This document shows positions 26,509 to 34,276 of a stretch of 64,000 nt of DNA, piece by piece (position 1 is the stretch's first letter; the number at the start of each line of letters is the position of its first letter). The stretch spans positions 62,001 to 126,000 of the forward strand of contig JASGFJ010000001.1 in the NCBI GenBank assembly GCA_047605645.1. The letters run 5' to 3'. A model generated the notes under the pieces. That model did no database searches. It saw nothing but the letters and a program-made list of their open reading frames with translations, and had not been told where the DNA came from. The position numbers and the translations under genes are program-made. This stretch comes from UBA1309 sp047605645 (lineage in GTDB: Bacteria; Bacteroidota; Bacteroidia; Bacteroidales; Dysgonomonadaceae).

Positions 26509-27067
26509 ATCGGCAGGAAAAGAGAATGTTGAAGAACTTATCAAGACCCATCAGCCCCGGCTGAAATCATTTATCCGCAAAAGAGTTTCCGGTCGGGAAG
26601 ATGCTGAAGATATTCTTCAGGATGTATTCTATCAATTGCTCAAAACTGTTGATAACACGGCGAATCCGATTGAACAGGTTACAGCTTGGCTATATCGTGT
26701 GGCGCGGAATACCATTATCAACAAACAAAAAAAGAAACAGGAAGATGAACTTCCTTCTTATCCGTACGACGAAGATGAAGGCCTTCTAACTGAATTTTCA
26801 GAAGTGTTATTCAATGAAAACCATTCTACGCCCGAAACGGAGTATCTACGCTCCCTTGTCTGGCAAGAACTGGAGACAGCGTTGTCCGAATTGCCATCCG
26901 AACAGAGGGAAATATTTGAATTAACCGAATTGGATGGCCTGCTGGTAAAGGAGATCGCCCAAAGCCTGAATATTCCCGTTAATACATTGCTGTCGCGTAA
27001 GCATTATGCTGTCAAACACCTTCGTAAACGGTTAAGCAGTTTGTATGTGGATATTCTCGGAGTTTGA
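26501..27067 (+). CDS. ECF-type RNA polymerase sigma factor
   Basis: 189 residues. Region 2 is ELIKTHQPRLKSFIRKRVSGREDAEDILQDVFYQLL with the typical DAEDILQDVF core and WLYRVARNTIINKQ. Region 4 is SELPSEQREIFELTELDGLLVKEIA followed by the helix-turn-helix NIPVNTLLSRKHYAVKHLRK. These directly place it among ECF (group 4) sigma factors. Starts at ATG 26495 and ATG 26501 are both possible; either overlaps the previous gene. The acidic linker between regions (DDELPSYPYDEDEGLL-type) is long for an ECF factor. Regulon unknown. The gene ends at a strong bidirectional terminator shared with the convergent efflux operon. Confidence 0.9.
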   Translation: MDESAGKENVEELIKTHQPRLKSFIRKRVSGREDAEDILQDVFYQLLKTVDNTANPIEQVTAWLYRVARNTIINKQKKKQEDELPSYPYDEDEGLLTEFSEVLFNENHSTPETEYLRSLVWQELETALSELPSEQREIFELTELDGLLVKEIAQSLNIPVNTLLSRKHYAVKHLRKRLSSLYVDILGV

Positions 27068-27207
27068 TTCTTATTGAACCGGATTTATTGAATCTGACAG
27101 TAGGATCAATCATTTAAAACTCATGCTGACGGTTCAATTCTCTCGATCCAGCACCATAAACAGCTTTTTGCGAATCTCCCTTTGTAGCATCCGAATCAAA
27201 ACAAGAC

Positions 27208-27260
27208 AAAAAGAAAAGGCAAAGAACTCTTTTGCAACAGAGACTTTGCCTTTTCTTTTT
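27208..27260. terminator. Bidirectional terminator between the ECF operon and the efflux operon
   Basis: AAAAAGAAAAGGCAAAG pairs with CTTTGCCTTTTCTTTTT. The A-rich left flank and T-rich right flank let it work in both directions, serving the plus-strand sigma gene and, for the minus strand, the tolC-like gene. Confidence 0.85.
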
Positions 27261-27296
27261 ATTGTATACCGTGTGGTGTGCCGGTTTGTAATCGAA

Positions 27297-28607
27297 TTAA
27301 TATATTCGTTCTCCCAAGGCTATTTTCAATCTCAGCAAACTCACTGTGTAGTCAATATGGGCCTTTGTTACCGATAGGCTACTTTCCGATAATGCAGTGG
27401 AACTGTCCAGCAAATCCAGATTGGTAATGACTCCTGCTTTATAGCTGGTTTGTGCGAGTGCATACGCCTGCGATGCTTGCTTATATTGTAGTTCGGTTTG
27501 AGCAATTTTTTTTCCGGCTGCATCCAAGTTGGCCTTGCATTCAATAATCTCATTGGAGATGTTCCGACGGGTTAGTTCCTCGTCCTGCTGTACACTTCGC
27601 ATCTCGTCTTTGACTTGCATCCGGTTGTATTTACTGCGTTTACCATCCAAAATAGGTACTTTAAATCCCACACCCACTACATAATTTGCCTTAAATGTGC
27701 CCAGCTCGGGTGTATATCCGTTCTTGAACCCTCCCGATGCAAAAGCATTCAGGATGGCATTGTTTTGCGCATCAACGACTTTCATCCTGGATTCGGAAAT
27801 CAGGCTGCGTTGGTGGGTTATGCGAAGTTCATCGCGTTGGTCATAGGCTTTTGCAATCAGCGAAGATGTTTCGGCAATCAGTTGTGGACTCGCAAGCTCC
27901 TGACGCAACCGGATAGCCGTCGTCTGAGTTTGTCCGAGGAACGAATTCAGTTGGCTGGTTTGTATCTGAAGGCTTGTGAGTAGATCGGTTTTTTGGTTCT
28001 CAATATTTGAGATACGGACCTTTGTAGTTAGAATTTCGTATTGAGTTGCCGATCCTGTAGCTGCCTTTTTCTCTACGAATACGAGGTGCTCATTGAGATT
28101 TTTAAGTTCATCATTTTTGATTTGGATGGCCTCCTGAAGATAAACAATTGCGTAGTAATTTCCCAAAATAGAAGATGATAAACGTTGTTTCAACTGCTCA
28201 AGAGTGAGTTGGGAAAGCGCTTTGTTTTGTTCCTCGAGGTCGATATTCTTTTTTGTTTTTCCAAAATCGTAAAGCTGCTGATTCAGATTGAATGCAGCAG
28301 AATAATTATCCGCCGGGAAAAGATTGAATGTCCCTAATCCGGGGAGTGTGATGCTGGATGTTGGGCCCAGATGTGAATAGGAACCGGAGAGATCCAGATT
28401 CGGATTGTAGGCTGTCCGAGCCAGTCCTATTCGTGCATTAGCCGATTCGATTTCAATTTCAGCTTTCTTTACTGATGGATAGTTGGTCATGGTTTGTGAA
28501 ATGACCTGCGACAGCGATAGTGAATCGGATGGATTGGTCTGTGCGGATATTGCTCCCGGTAAGGCGAACAATAAGGCGGAGAATGATGTGATAATATAAT
28601 GTCTCAT
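27297..28607 (-). CDS. TolC family outer membrane efflux channel
   Basis: 436-residue outer membrane factor with a signal peptide (IITSFSALLFALPGAISAQ) and two OEP-type repeats of long helices, e.g. LSQVISQTMTNYPSVKKAEIEI early and YKQASQAYALAQTSYKAGVIT late. It provides the exit duct of a tripartite pump. Its start overlaps the stop of the MFS gene by 4 bp, so it is the last gene of the marR-emrA-emrB-tolC operon. Substrate unknown. No lipobox was seen, so it is probably not lipid anchored. Confidence 0.92.
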   Translation of the reverse strand: MRHYIITSFSALLFALPGAISAQTNPSDSLSLSQVISQTMTNYPSVKKAEIEIESANARIGLARTAYNPNLDLSGSYSHLGPTSSITLPGLGTFNLFPADNYSAAFNLNQQLYDFGKTKKNIDLEEQNKALSQLTLEQLKQRLSSSILGNYYAIVYLQEAIQIKNDELKNLNEHLVFVEKKAATGSATQYEILTTKVRISNIENQKTDLLTSLQIQTSQLNSFLGQTQTTAIRLRQELASPQLIAETSSLIAKAYDQRDELRITHQRSLISESRMKVVDAQNNAILNAFASGGFKNGYTPELGTFKANYVVGVGFKVPILDGKRSKYNRMQVKDEMRSVQQDEELTRRNISNEIIECKANLDAAGKKIAQTELQYKQASQAYALAQTSYKAGVITNLDLLDSSTALSESSLSVTKAHIDYTVSLLRLKIALGERIY

Positions 28608-30259
28608 AATCTTGATTCTGATTGATTTTGTGAGGAAATAGCGGCAGAAGCATTTGCTTTTCTCTCTCTTCTTTTCTTGGATTGCGACAAAAGAATAGGT
28701 ATGAATCCCAACAAGGTAATCATTCCAGCTAAAAAGAAATCATCGCTAACTCCTTGTATAAAAGCTTGATTTCCTACGTGCTGACTTATTAATACATGAC
28801 TTTGCTGGAGTGCAGTGGCAGCCGATCCTCCGGCATGACTTTGAATGTGGTAAGCCAGGTTTTGAGCGACGTTCTGATACACCTGTGAACTTGCATCCAT
28901 GACCTGACCGTACATTTGAGAATGGAAGTTTGTTCTTGAGGTGAGCAATGTACTTAAAATAGCTACTCCCAGGCTACCTCCGATTTGTCGAACGGTATTG
29001 GTAATACTCGATGCCTGAGCCATTTGCTCGCGGGGAATAGTCGCCAAAGAAAGGGCACTTAACGGCGTAAAAATCATTCCCATTCCTAAACCTCTCAGAT
29101 AGAGCGAAAACATAATGAAAGAATGTTCCGTCATAAATGATAGATGGTAATTAATGAAGAAACTCGAGGCCAAAAGTCCGATTCCAATCAATAACGGAAT
29201 TTTAGGATTGGTCTTGTCCGAAAAGATTCCCACCAATGGGGAGACTGCTCCCTGAATGATTCCTACCGGTAAAAAGACGGCACCCGACTGAAGAGCAGTG
29301 TAACCTAAGGAATTTTGGAGGAAAAGCGGCATCAGAAATGTGCTTCCAAACATTCCCAGTCCAAAGACAAGCATGAAGATGTTGGCTAATCCGAAATTCC
29401 GGTCGCCCAGCAGCCGAAGGTTCAGGAGCGGGTTTTTTATTGTTAGTTCGCGTGTCACGAATACGACAAATCCAATGGCCGAAATAGCAAAACAAACCAA
29501 TATGTAAGGTGCACTCCACCCCGATGAATTGCTTTCGGAGTTCCCCTCCGAAAGTGCATAAAGAAGTACGGGGAGAAAAATAACAACAGAGATAAAGCCG
29601 ATAAAATCAAATTTACGGGCAGAAGGATGGACAAACTCCCGCTGGATAATAAGAGTGGAGAATAAGGCAAATATACCAACAGGCACATTTACGTCAAAAA
29701 TTAGTGTCCAGCTGAAATTATCTACGAGGTATCCGCCTAACAGAGGGCCGAAAGAGATGGATGCAGCAGCGGCGATAGCCCAAAAGCCTAAGGCCACGCC
29801 TCGCTGTTTGGGTGGAAATTCGCGGGTGATAATTGCCATTCCAAGCGGTTGTACCGTTCCGGCACCTAATCCTTGTATTATTCTGGAGATAATCAGCGTA
29901 TTTTCATCGTTGGACATTCCGCAAAAGAGCGAACCCAGAGTGAAAAGAAACAGACCCCAGAAATAGATTTTTTTATACCCGTATTTATCGGCAAGCCACC
30001 CGGAGGTGGGCAACATCACGGCCATTGACAGCATATAGGCTGTCACTACCCATTGAATTGTATCGAGTCCGACGCCAAAGGATGACATGATTTTGGGTAA
30101 TCCCACGTTTACAATAGTAGAGTCCAGCACGGCCATAAATGTGCCGAGCATGATGTTTGCCAGAACAAACCATTTGTAACGCGGATTGCTGGGATGAAAC
30201 AGCGAATCTTTATTTCTGAGGCGACTTCGTATCTTGTGTTGTAAAGAGAGTGACCTCAT
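28604..30259 (-). CDS. DHA2 family MFS drug efflux transporter (EmrB/QacA type)
   Basis: 551-residue inner-membrane proton antiporter with about 14 transmembrane segments, the DHA2 arrangement. Motifs include LDSTIVNVGLPKI in TM1 (motif D1), GWLADKYGYKKIY (motif A) and QGLGAGTVQPLGMAII. It would move drugs or amphiphiles through the EmrA-like adaptor and TolC-like channel encoded on either side. Its ATG overlaps the stop of the adaptor gene by 4 bp. The C-terminal tail is Lys/Arg/Ser-rich and cytoplasmic. Confidence 0.93.
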   Translation of the reverse strand: MRSLSLQHKIRSRLRNKDSLFHPSNPRYKWFVLANIMLGTFMAVLDSTIVNVGLPKIMSSFGVGLDTIQWVVTAYMLSMAVMLPTSGWLADKYGYKKIYFWGLFLFTLGSLFCGMSNDENTLIISRIIQGLGAGTVQPLGMAIITREFPPKQRGVALGFWAIAAAASISFGPLLGGYLVDNFSWTLIFDVNVPVGIFALFSTLIIQREFVHPSARKFDFIGFISVVIFLPVLLYALSEGNSESNSSGWSAPYILVCFAISAIGFVVFVTRELTIKNPLLNLRLLGDRNFGLANIFMLVFGLGMFGSTFLMPLFLQNSLGYTALQSGAVFLPVGIIQGAVSPLVGIFSDKTNPKIPLLIGIGLLASSFFINYHLSFMTEHSFIMFSLYLRGLGMGMIFTPLSALSLATIPREQMAQASSITNTVRQIGGSLGVAILSTLLTSRTNFHSQMYGQVMDASSQVYQNVAQNLAYHIQSHAGGSAATALQQSHVLISQHVGNQAFIQGVSDDFFLAGMITLLGFIPILLSQSKKRRERKANASAAISSQNQSESRL

Positions 30260-31260
30260 GATTTTTTTACGATTTTAACTACAGCAGACATGCCAGTCAG
30301 TAAATTGAATGAAGATGGTTTACTTCCGTTTTGGGTTGCATCGATTGATATTTTCACCGGGACGCGTTGCGTTGTTTTCGTGAAGTTTCCTGATGCATTG
30401 TTGGGCGGAATGAGCGAAAACTGCGATGCTGTGGATGAGCCGATCGTAAATATCTTGCCTTCGAAAGTGACATTCGGATAGGTATCGAGTGTGAATTCCG
30501 CTTTTTGTCCGATATGTAATCCCTCCATTTTTGTTTCTTCGAGATAAACCATGATCCAGAATCTGCGGTTGTTGTTTACCGTGTAGATGGCTTGTCCGGT
30601 CTGCGCCACATCTCCGCTTAAGAGCCATCGTTTCGCGATGACACCATCGGTCGGGGCATATAAACGTGTGTTTCCGAGCTGTGTATTCACGGCGTTGATC
30701 TGTGCATTGGCGCTGACAATTGCGGCTGCCGCTGTTTTTATTTGCGCCTCTGATACGGGTAGTTGTGCCTGAGAAGCGGCATATTGCGCCTGGGCGGTTT
30801 CGAAAGCTTTTTTGCTATGGTCGAACTGTTCTTTGGTGACCACATCGCCTGAATATTGAACTTTGGCTCTGTCAAAATCATCTTTGGCTTTGTCGAGTGC
30901 TATCTTCAACACCTTGATGTTTTTCTCGTCGTATCCATACTTGGCTTCCGATTGCAGTTTGTTGGCCTGCGTTTGAAGTTTTGCAGCGATGATCTGTTGC
31001 TTTTGAGCCAGCAAATCGGTGCTGTCTAATTCTACTAACAATTGTCCCGCTTTTACCGAATCACCTTCTTGCGCATACAAGCGGGCAATCCGCCCCATCA
31101 TTTTGGATCCTACGGAGGTATTGTCTGAGGCAACATACGCATCATCGGTCTTCAGGTAGCTCGAATAATCGATATACCAATAGACTCCTCCAATAATACA
31201 AGCTAAAACAACAACCGTTAACGGCAGATATACCTTCCAATCTTTTTTACCTTTACTCAT
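30256..31260 (-). CDS. HlyD/EmrA-type membrane fusion protein
   Basis: 334-residue periplasmic adaptor with one N-terminal transmembrane helix (about residues 10-30). The first beta-barrel/lipoyl half contains KTDDAYVASDNTSVGSKM and QEGDSVKAGQLLVELD. A long predicted coiled coil covers about residues 75-185, and the second lipoyl half has TRLYAPTDGVIAKRWLLSGDV. It links the MFS pump to the outer membrane channel. Sequence and layout match EmrA rather than RND adaptors. It follows marR with a 60-bp gap. Confidence 0.93.
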   Translation of the reverse strand: MSKGKKDWKVYLPLTVVVLACIIGGVYWYIDYSSYLKTDDAYVASDNTSVGSKMMGRIARLYAQEGDSVKAGQLLVELDSTDLLAQKQQIIAAKLQTQANKLQSEAKYGYDEKNIKVLKIALDKAKDDFDRAKVQYSGDVVTKEQFDHSKKAFETAQAQYAASQAQLPVSEAQIKTAAAAIVSANAQINAVNTQLGNTRLYAPTDGVIAKRWLLSGDVAQTGQAIYTVNNNRRFWIMVYLEETKMEGLHIGQKAEFTLDTYPNVTFEGKIFTIGSSTASQFSLIPPNNASGNFTKTTQRVPVKISIDATQNGSKPSSFNLLTGMSAVVKIVKKS

Positions 31261-31320
31261 TTTCGTGTTACAATTTATTAATTCGTGATTTCCTTTTTCT
31301 TTTTATCGGTGTGCTCTCTT

Positions 31321-31800
31321 TTATTCTGTGGCGGAACAAGTGCCGTTATTGCCGCATTTTTCAAGTTGGTTTTTATTTATCTGAATAAGAATGGCGGCAA
31401 CACTTGATGAACTTTCTCCTAATTCCTTCAAAGTGTCTTCATCGAGTTCTTTAAGCGAGGTGATGAGCGATTCGGATATCAAAGATTTGATTTCTTTGTA
31501 TTTTTCTCGTCCGGTTTCTGTTAACTGAATCAGGATGATGCGGCGATCGTTTTCGTCATAAAGACGTTCCACCAATCCGTCGGCCGCTAAGCGGTTTACT
31601 AAACTTGTTACCTGTGGCTTGGGGAGCGATAAGTGTACTCCAATACCAGTCATTGTCAGTGTGCCGTGATAATTGAGTGCTCCCATGACATGGATGTCGT
31701 GGGTTGAATAGCTTGTTTTTGATTTGACTCCACGTACCAGTATTTTACCTAAAATGGGTAAAATACGGAACATGTTTTCGACAATCGTCTGCTCTAACAT
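31321..31800 (-). CDS. MarR family transcriptional regulator
   Basis: 159-residue winged helix-turn-helix protein: recognition region MTGIGVHLSLPKPQVTSLVNRLAADGLVERL and wing DENDRRIILIQLTETG, both typical of MarR. The C-terminus is dimerising helices plus a short Cys-containing tail (EKCGNNGTCSATE) that could respond to redox or metal, though this is speculation. It is first in the efflux operon and faces a palindrome over its own promoter. Autorepression relieved by a pump substrate is therefore the likely mode. Confidence 0.9.
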   Translation of the reverse strand: MLEQTIVENMFRILPILGKILVRGVKSKTSYSTHDIHVMGALNYHGTLTMTGIGVHLSLPKPQVTSLVNRLAADGLVERLYDENDRRIILIQLTETGREKYKEIKSLISESLITSLKELDEDTLKELGESSSSVAAILIQINKNQLEKCGNNGTCSATE

Positions 31801-31845
31801 GTGATTTTCCTTCCTTCTCTAATAGTTCTTTTTTGTAAATTGTTG

Positions 31846-31868
31846 CAAAAGTATAACTATTTACTTTT
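31846..31868 (-). promoter_or_regulatory. marR-emrAB-tolC promoter with overlapping palindromic operator
   Basis: On the minus strand TACTTTTG (31853 to 31846) fits the TAnnTTTG -7 box. A palindrome with perfect 7-base arms AAAAGTA / TACTTTT and an 8-base spacer spans 31847-31868 and overlaps that box, about 50 bp before the marR start. Size and placement fit a MarR dimer site that would block RNA polymerase. Confidence 0.6.
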
Positions 31869-32088
31869 CTAAAATGGCTGTCTGTGTTATTTTTATTTAA
31901 AAGGGGAAAAAATGGCTGTTTGTGCATCAGAGACAGGTCGTCGGTGATTGCGAGATGCTATGTTCGGAGGAGGAAAAGATTGGATTTGAGGCGGAGGTTG
32001 CCCTACAGGCAATAGTGGTTGTTGTGTGTATTTTGGATTCTAATGGATGAGGCTTCTCTTGGGAAAAGAACCGAATCCTGAATAGGAC

Positions 32089-32184
32089 TCCGCGTGAGGG
32101 ATTGCAGCGGGCAGCAGGCGCGTAGGAACGGAGCGCAGGATGCGAGCGGAAAGCCCGACCCGTAGCTTGCGGAGGGGCACGCCC
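32089..32184 (-). repeat. GC-rich intergenic element, likely a dispersed Bacteroidota repeat
   Basis: In the 489-bp gap between marR and the esterase gene, this stretch is sharply GC-richer than its surroundings. On the minus strand it starts GGGCGTGCCCCTCCGC, continues ACGGGTCGGGCTTTCCGC and ends in TCCCTCACGCGG. The GGGCGTGCCC block is self-complementary and CCGCAAGCTACGG can form a stem. From memory, similar blocks are scattered between genes in many Bacteroidota genomes. No ORF is likely. An A-rich run (AAAAAAAAAGAAAAAAG, plus strand) flanks it. Confidence 0.5.
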
Positions 32185-32235
32185 AAAAAAAAAGAAAAAA
32201 GAAAAAGAGACGATGGGCGGGTTTTAAAAGACAGA

Positions 32236-32264
32236 CAAAGCCAGCATGTCGCATGCCAGCTTTG
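32236..32264 (-). terminator. Terminator at the 3' end of the polysaccharide utilisation operon
   Basis: CAAAGCTGGCATG and CATGCTGGCTTTG form a 13-pair stem (two G-T pairs) with a 3-base loop. On the minus strand TCTGTCTTTT follows. It sits 26 bp after the esterase stop. Confidence 0.75.
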
Positions 32265-32289
32265 CCCAAAAATTACCACGAAAAATAAA

Positions 32290-34227
32290 TTAATTGCGGG
32301 TGCTCCATTTCCAGTCGTCTGTCCGGAAAGGAGATGCCGGCAAGCCTTCCCGGTTGTACAGGTTGACGTCGGGATTGTTTGCCCAGGCAAAACGGACGGC
32401 GACCGGAGCTTCCACTTGATCTGAATACACAACAATTTTATCACCTTCGATGTAAGCTTTTGCCCACACGAATATTTTGTCTTTTCCGGCAATCGTGAAT
32501 CCTTCGACATAGCCGTATTTGTTGGTCGTCATGAGTCCGCTTCCCAGATGGTCGAATGTAATAATGGCTTTATTCCCATTGATTTCCATGGATTGGAAGG
32601 TGGGACCCGAATAAACGATACCTGCTTTGCCGTAAGTTTTGTTCAAGGCAATAAGCGCCAGACGGCGGCCTACGTCTTGTTTGTTTCGGGGATGAATATC
32701 GTTGGCATCACCGATGTCGGTAATAACTGCCTGTCCGGTATTGGGGAGAGAAAGCGTCTGGCTTTGCGCCTGTCGAAGTTCAGCCCAGGCACTTTCGGTG
32801 GGGCGATTGTCTTTCGGAAGATAATTTGCCAATTGAACCCAATAGAATGGAAACGCGCTGTGCCATTGATTTCTCCAATCGTTGATGAGTGCAGGGAAAA
32901 GCGTCTGGTAGTTGTAGGCTTGTCCGGCATTGTTTTCGCCTTGATACCAAATTGCTCCGGCTATAGGGAAACGGGTAATGGGGTTGATCATGGCGTTGAA
33001 CAGGAGGGCGGGCTGCATGTTTGGAGAAGGTTCTACAAAGTTGTATTGCTTGTTTGTAACGGCCTCTTTGTAATGCCAGTTTCCGGAAAGGGGATATCTT
33101 TGTCCGTTCACTTCGATATACATATCATCGGGTCGTCCGTAAAATCCGCCTCCGCCGGAAAAGTCTGTAATTTTGACGGCTATGCGATTCGTGCCGGCCA
33201 CCAGTATGTTTTCGGGAATGCTGTATTGCCGATTGGCGGTGTATCCTTCGGTGTGTCCTATCTGCTTGCCGTTGATCCAGGTGATTTCATTGTCGTCGAT
33301 AGGGCCAAGTTGGATAACCGCTGTTTTTCCGGCAGCTTCAGCGGGTAATTCCACTTCGCGACTGTACCATACAATTCCGTCGATGTCGCCCAGGATACCT
33401 TCCCAAAGTTGCGGGACAGGCATCGTTTTCCACGAGGAAATGTCGGCTTGCGGCAGATTCCAGTTTTCGGCAGTTCCCGGATCGTTTTGCATGGCGTTCT
33501 GGTAAGCTACCTTGCGCTCGCTGTTGTCTTTCAGAAATTGGTCTATGTTATCTATCTTTTTCCCTTCATAGCGTTTGCCGAATGAGTCGGGGAGTTTGTT
33601 GAATGCCGATTCGCTTATCCATGTCTCAATGTCGGTTCCTCCCCAGGACGAATTGATGATTCCTATCGGGATATTTAATTCTTTGTAGAGGTTCAGTGCG
33701 AAAAAGTAAGCGACAGCCGAGAAATCGGATACTGTTGCCGGTGAGCAAACCTGCCAGTTTCCCCCGAAATCGTTTTTCGGTTCTGTACCGATGGCTTTTA
33801 CAACATTGAATGCACGGATCTGGGGGTAGTTGGCCCGGCTAATTTCTACAGATGCATTTTGTACATTTTTCACAATCCATTCCATATTGGATTGTCCGGA
33901 ACATAACCAAACTTCGCCTACCGCGATGTTTTGTAATGATATATGATTAAATTTTCCTTTTACATTGAGCGTATATGGTCCTCCGGAGCTACAAGGAGGA
34001 AGTGAAACTGCCCAGTTTCCCGATTGGTTGGTTTTCACTTTGTATGATTGATTTCGAAAAGAGACTTCGACAGTCTCTCCTTTATCCGCCCATCCCCATA
34101 CTTCAATCGTCTTGTTTTGTTGTAATACCATGTTGTCGCCGAATATAGCAGGAAGTTTCACCTTTGCCGGCAGACAGGCCGGAACCAGAAGGGCTGCTAT
34201 CAAAAGGGCATCTATTCGTTTTTTCAT
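32290..34227 (-). CDS. Sialate O-acetylesterase-type (SASA, SGNH) carbohydrate esterase
   Basis: 645-residue exported enzyme. After a signal peptide (LLIAALLVPACLPAK, possible lipobox VPAC) comes LPAIFGDNMVLQ and the SGNH block I motif GQSNMEW with catalytic Ser113. Then follow the SSWGGTDIETWIS and WYQGENNAG blocks and the IHPRNKQDVGRRLAL block with the catalytic His. A jelly-roll-like insertion (WINGKQIGHTEGYTANRQYS) interrupts the esterase fold, as in this family. Sialic acid need not be the substrate: related enzymes deacetylate plant xyloglucan. As the last gene after GH5 and GH2, removal of acetyl groups from galactosyl side chains is my inference. Confidence 0.87.
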   Translation of the reverse strand: MKKRIDALLIAALLVPACLPAKVKLPAIFGDNMVLQQNKTIEVWGWADKGETVEVSFRNQSYKVKTNQSGNWAVSLPPCSSGGPYTLNVKGKFNHISLQNIAVGEVWLCSGQSNMEWIVKNVQNASVEISRANYPQIRAFNVVKAIGTEPKNDFGGNWQVCSPATVSDFSAVAYFFALNLYKELNIPIGIINSSWGGTDIETWISESAFNKLPDSFGKRYEGKKIDNIDQFLKDNSERKVAYQNAMQNDPGTAENWNLPQADISSWKTMPVPQLWEGILGDIDGIVWYSREVELPAEAAGKTAVIQLGPIDDNEITWINGKQIGHTEGYTANRQYSIPENILVAGTNRIAVKITDFSGGGGFYGRPDDMYIEVNGQRYPLSGNWHYKEAVTNKQYNFVEPSPNMQPALLFNAMINPITRFPIAGAIWYQGENNAGQAYNYQTLFPALINDWRNQWHSAFPFYWVQLANYLPKDNRPTESAWAELRQAQSQTLSLPNTGQAVITDIGDANDIHPRNKQDVGRRLALIALNKTYGKAGIVYSGPTFQSMEINGNKAIITFDHLGSGLMTTNKYGYVEGFTIAGKDKIFVWAKAYIEGDKIVVYSDQVEAPVAVRFAWANNPDVNLYNREGLPASPFRTDDWKWSTRN

Positions 34228-34276
34228 TGCCTGGAAATTATAATTTAAGTGAATATGTTGACTGCTTTATGTCCGG

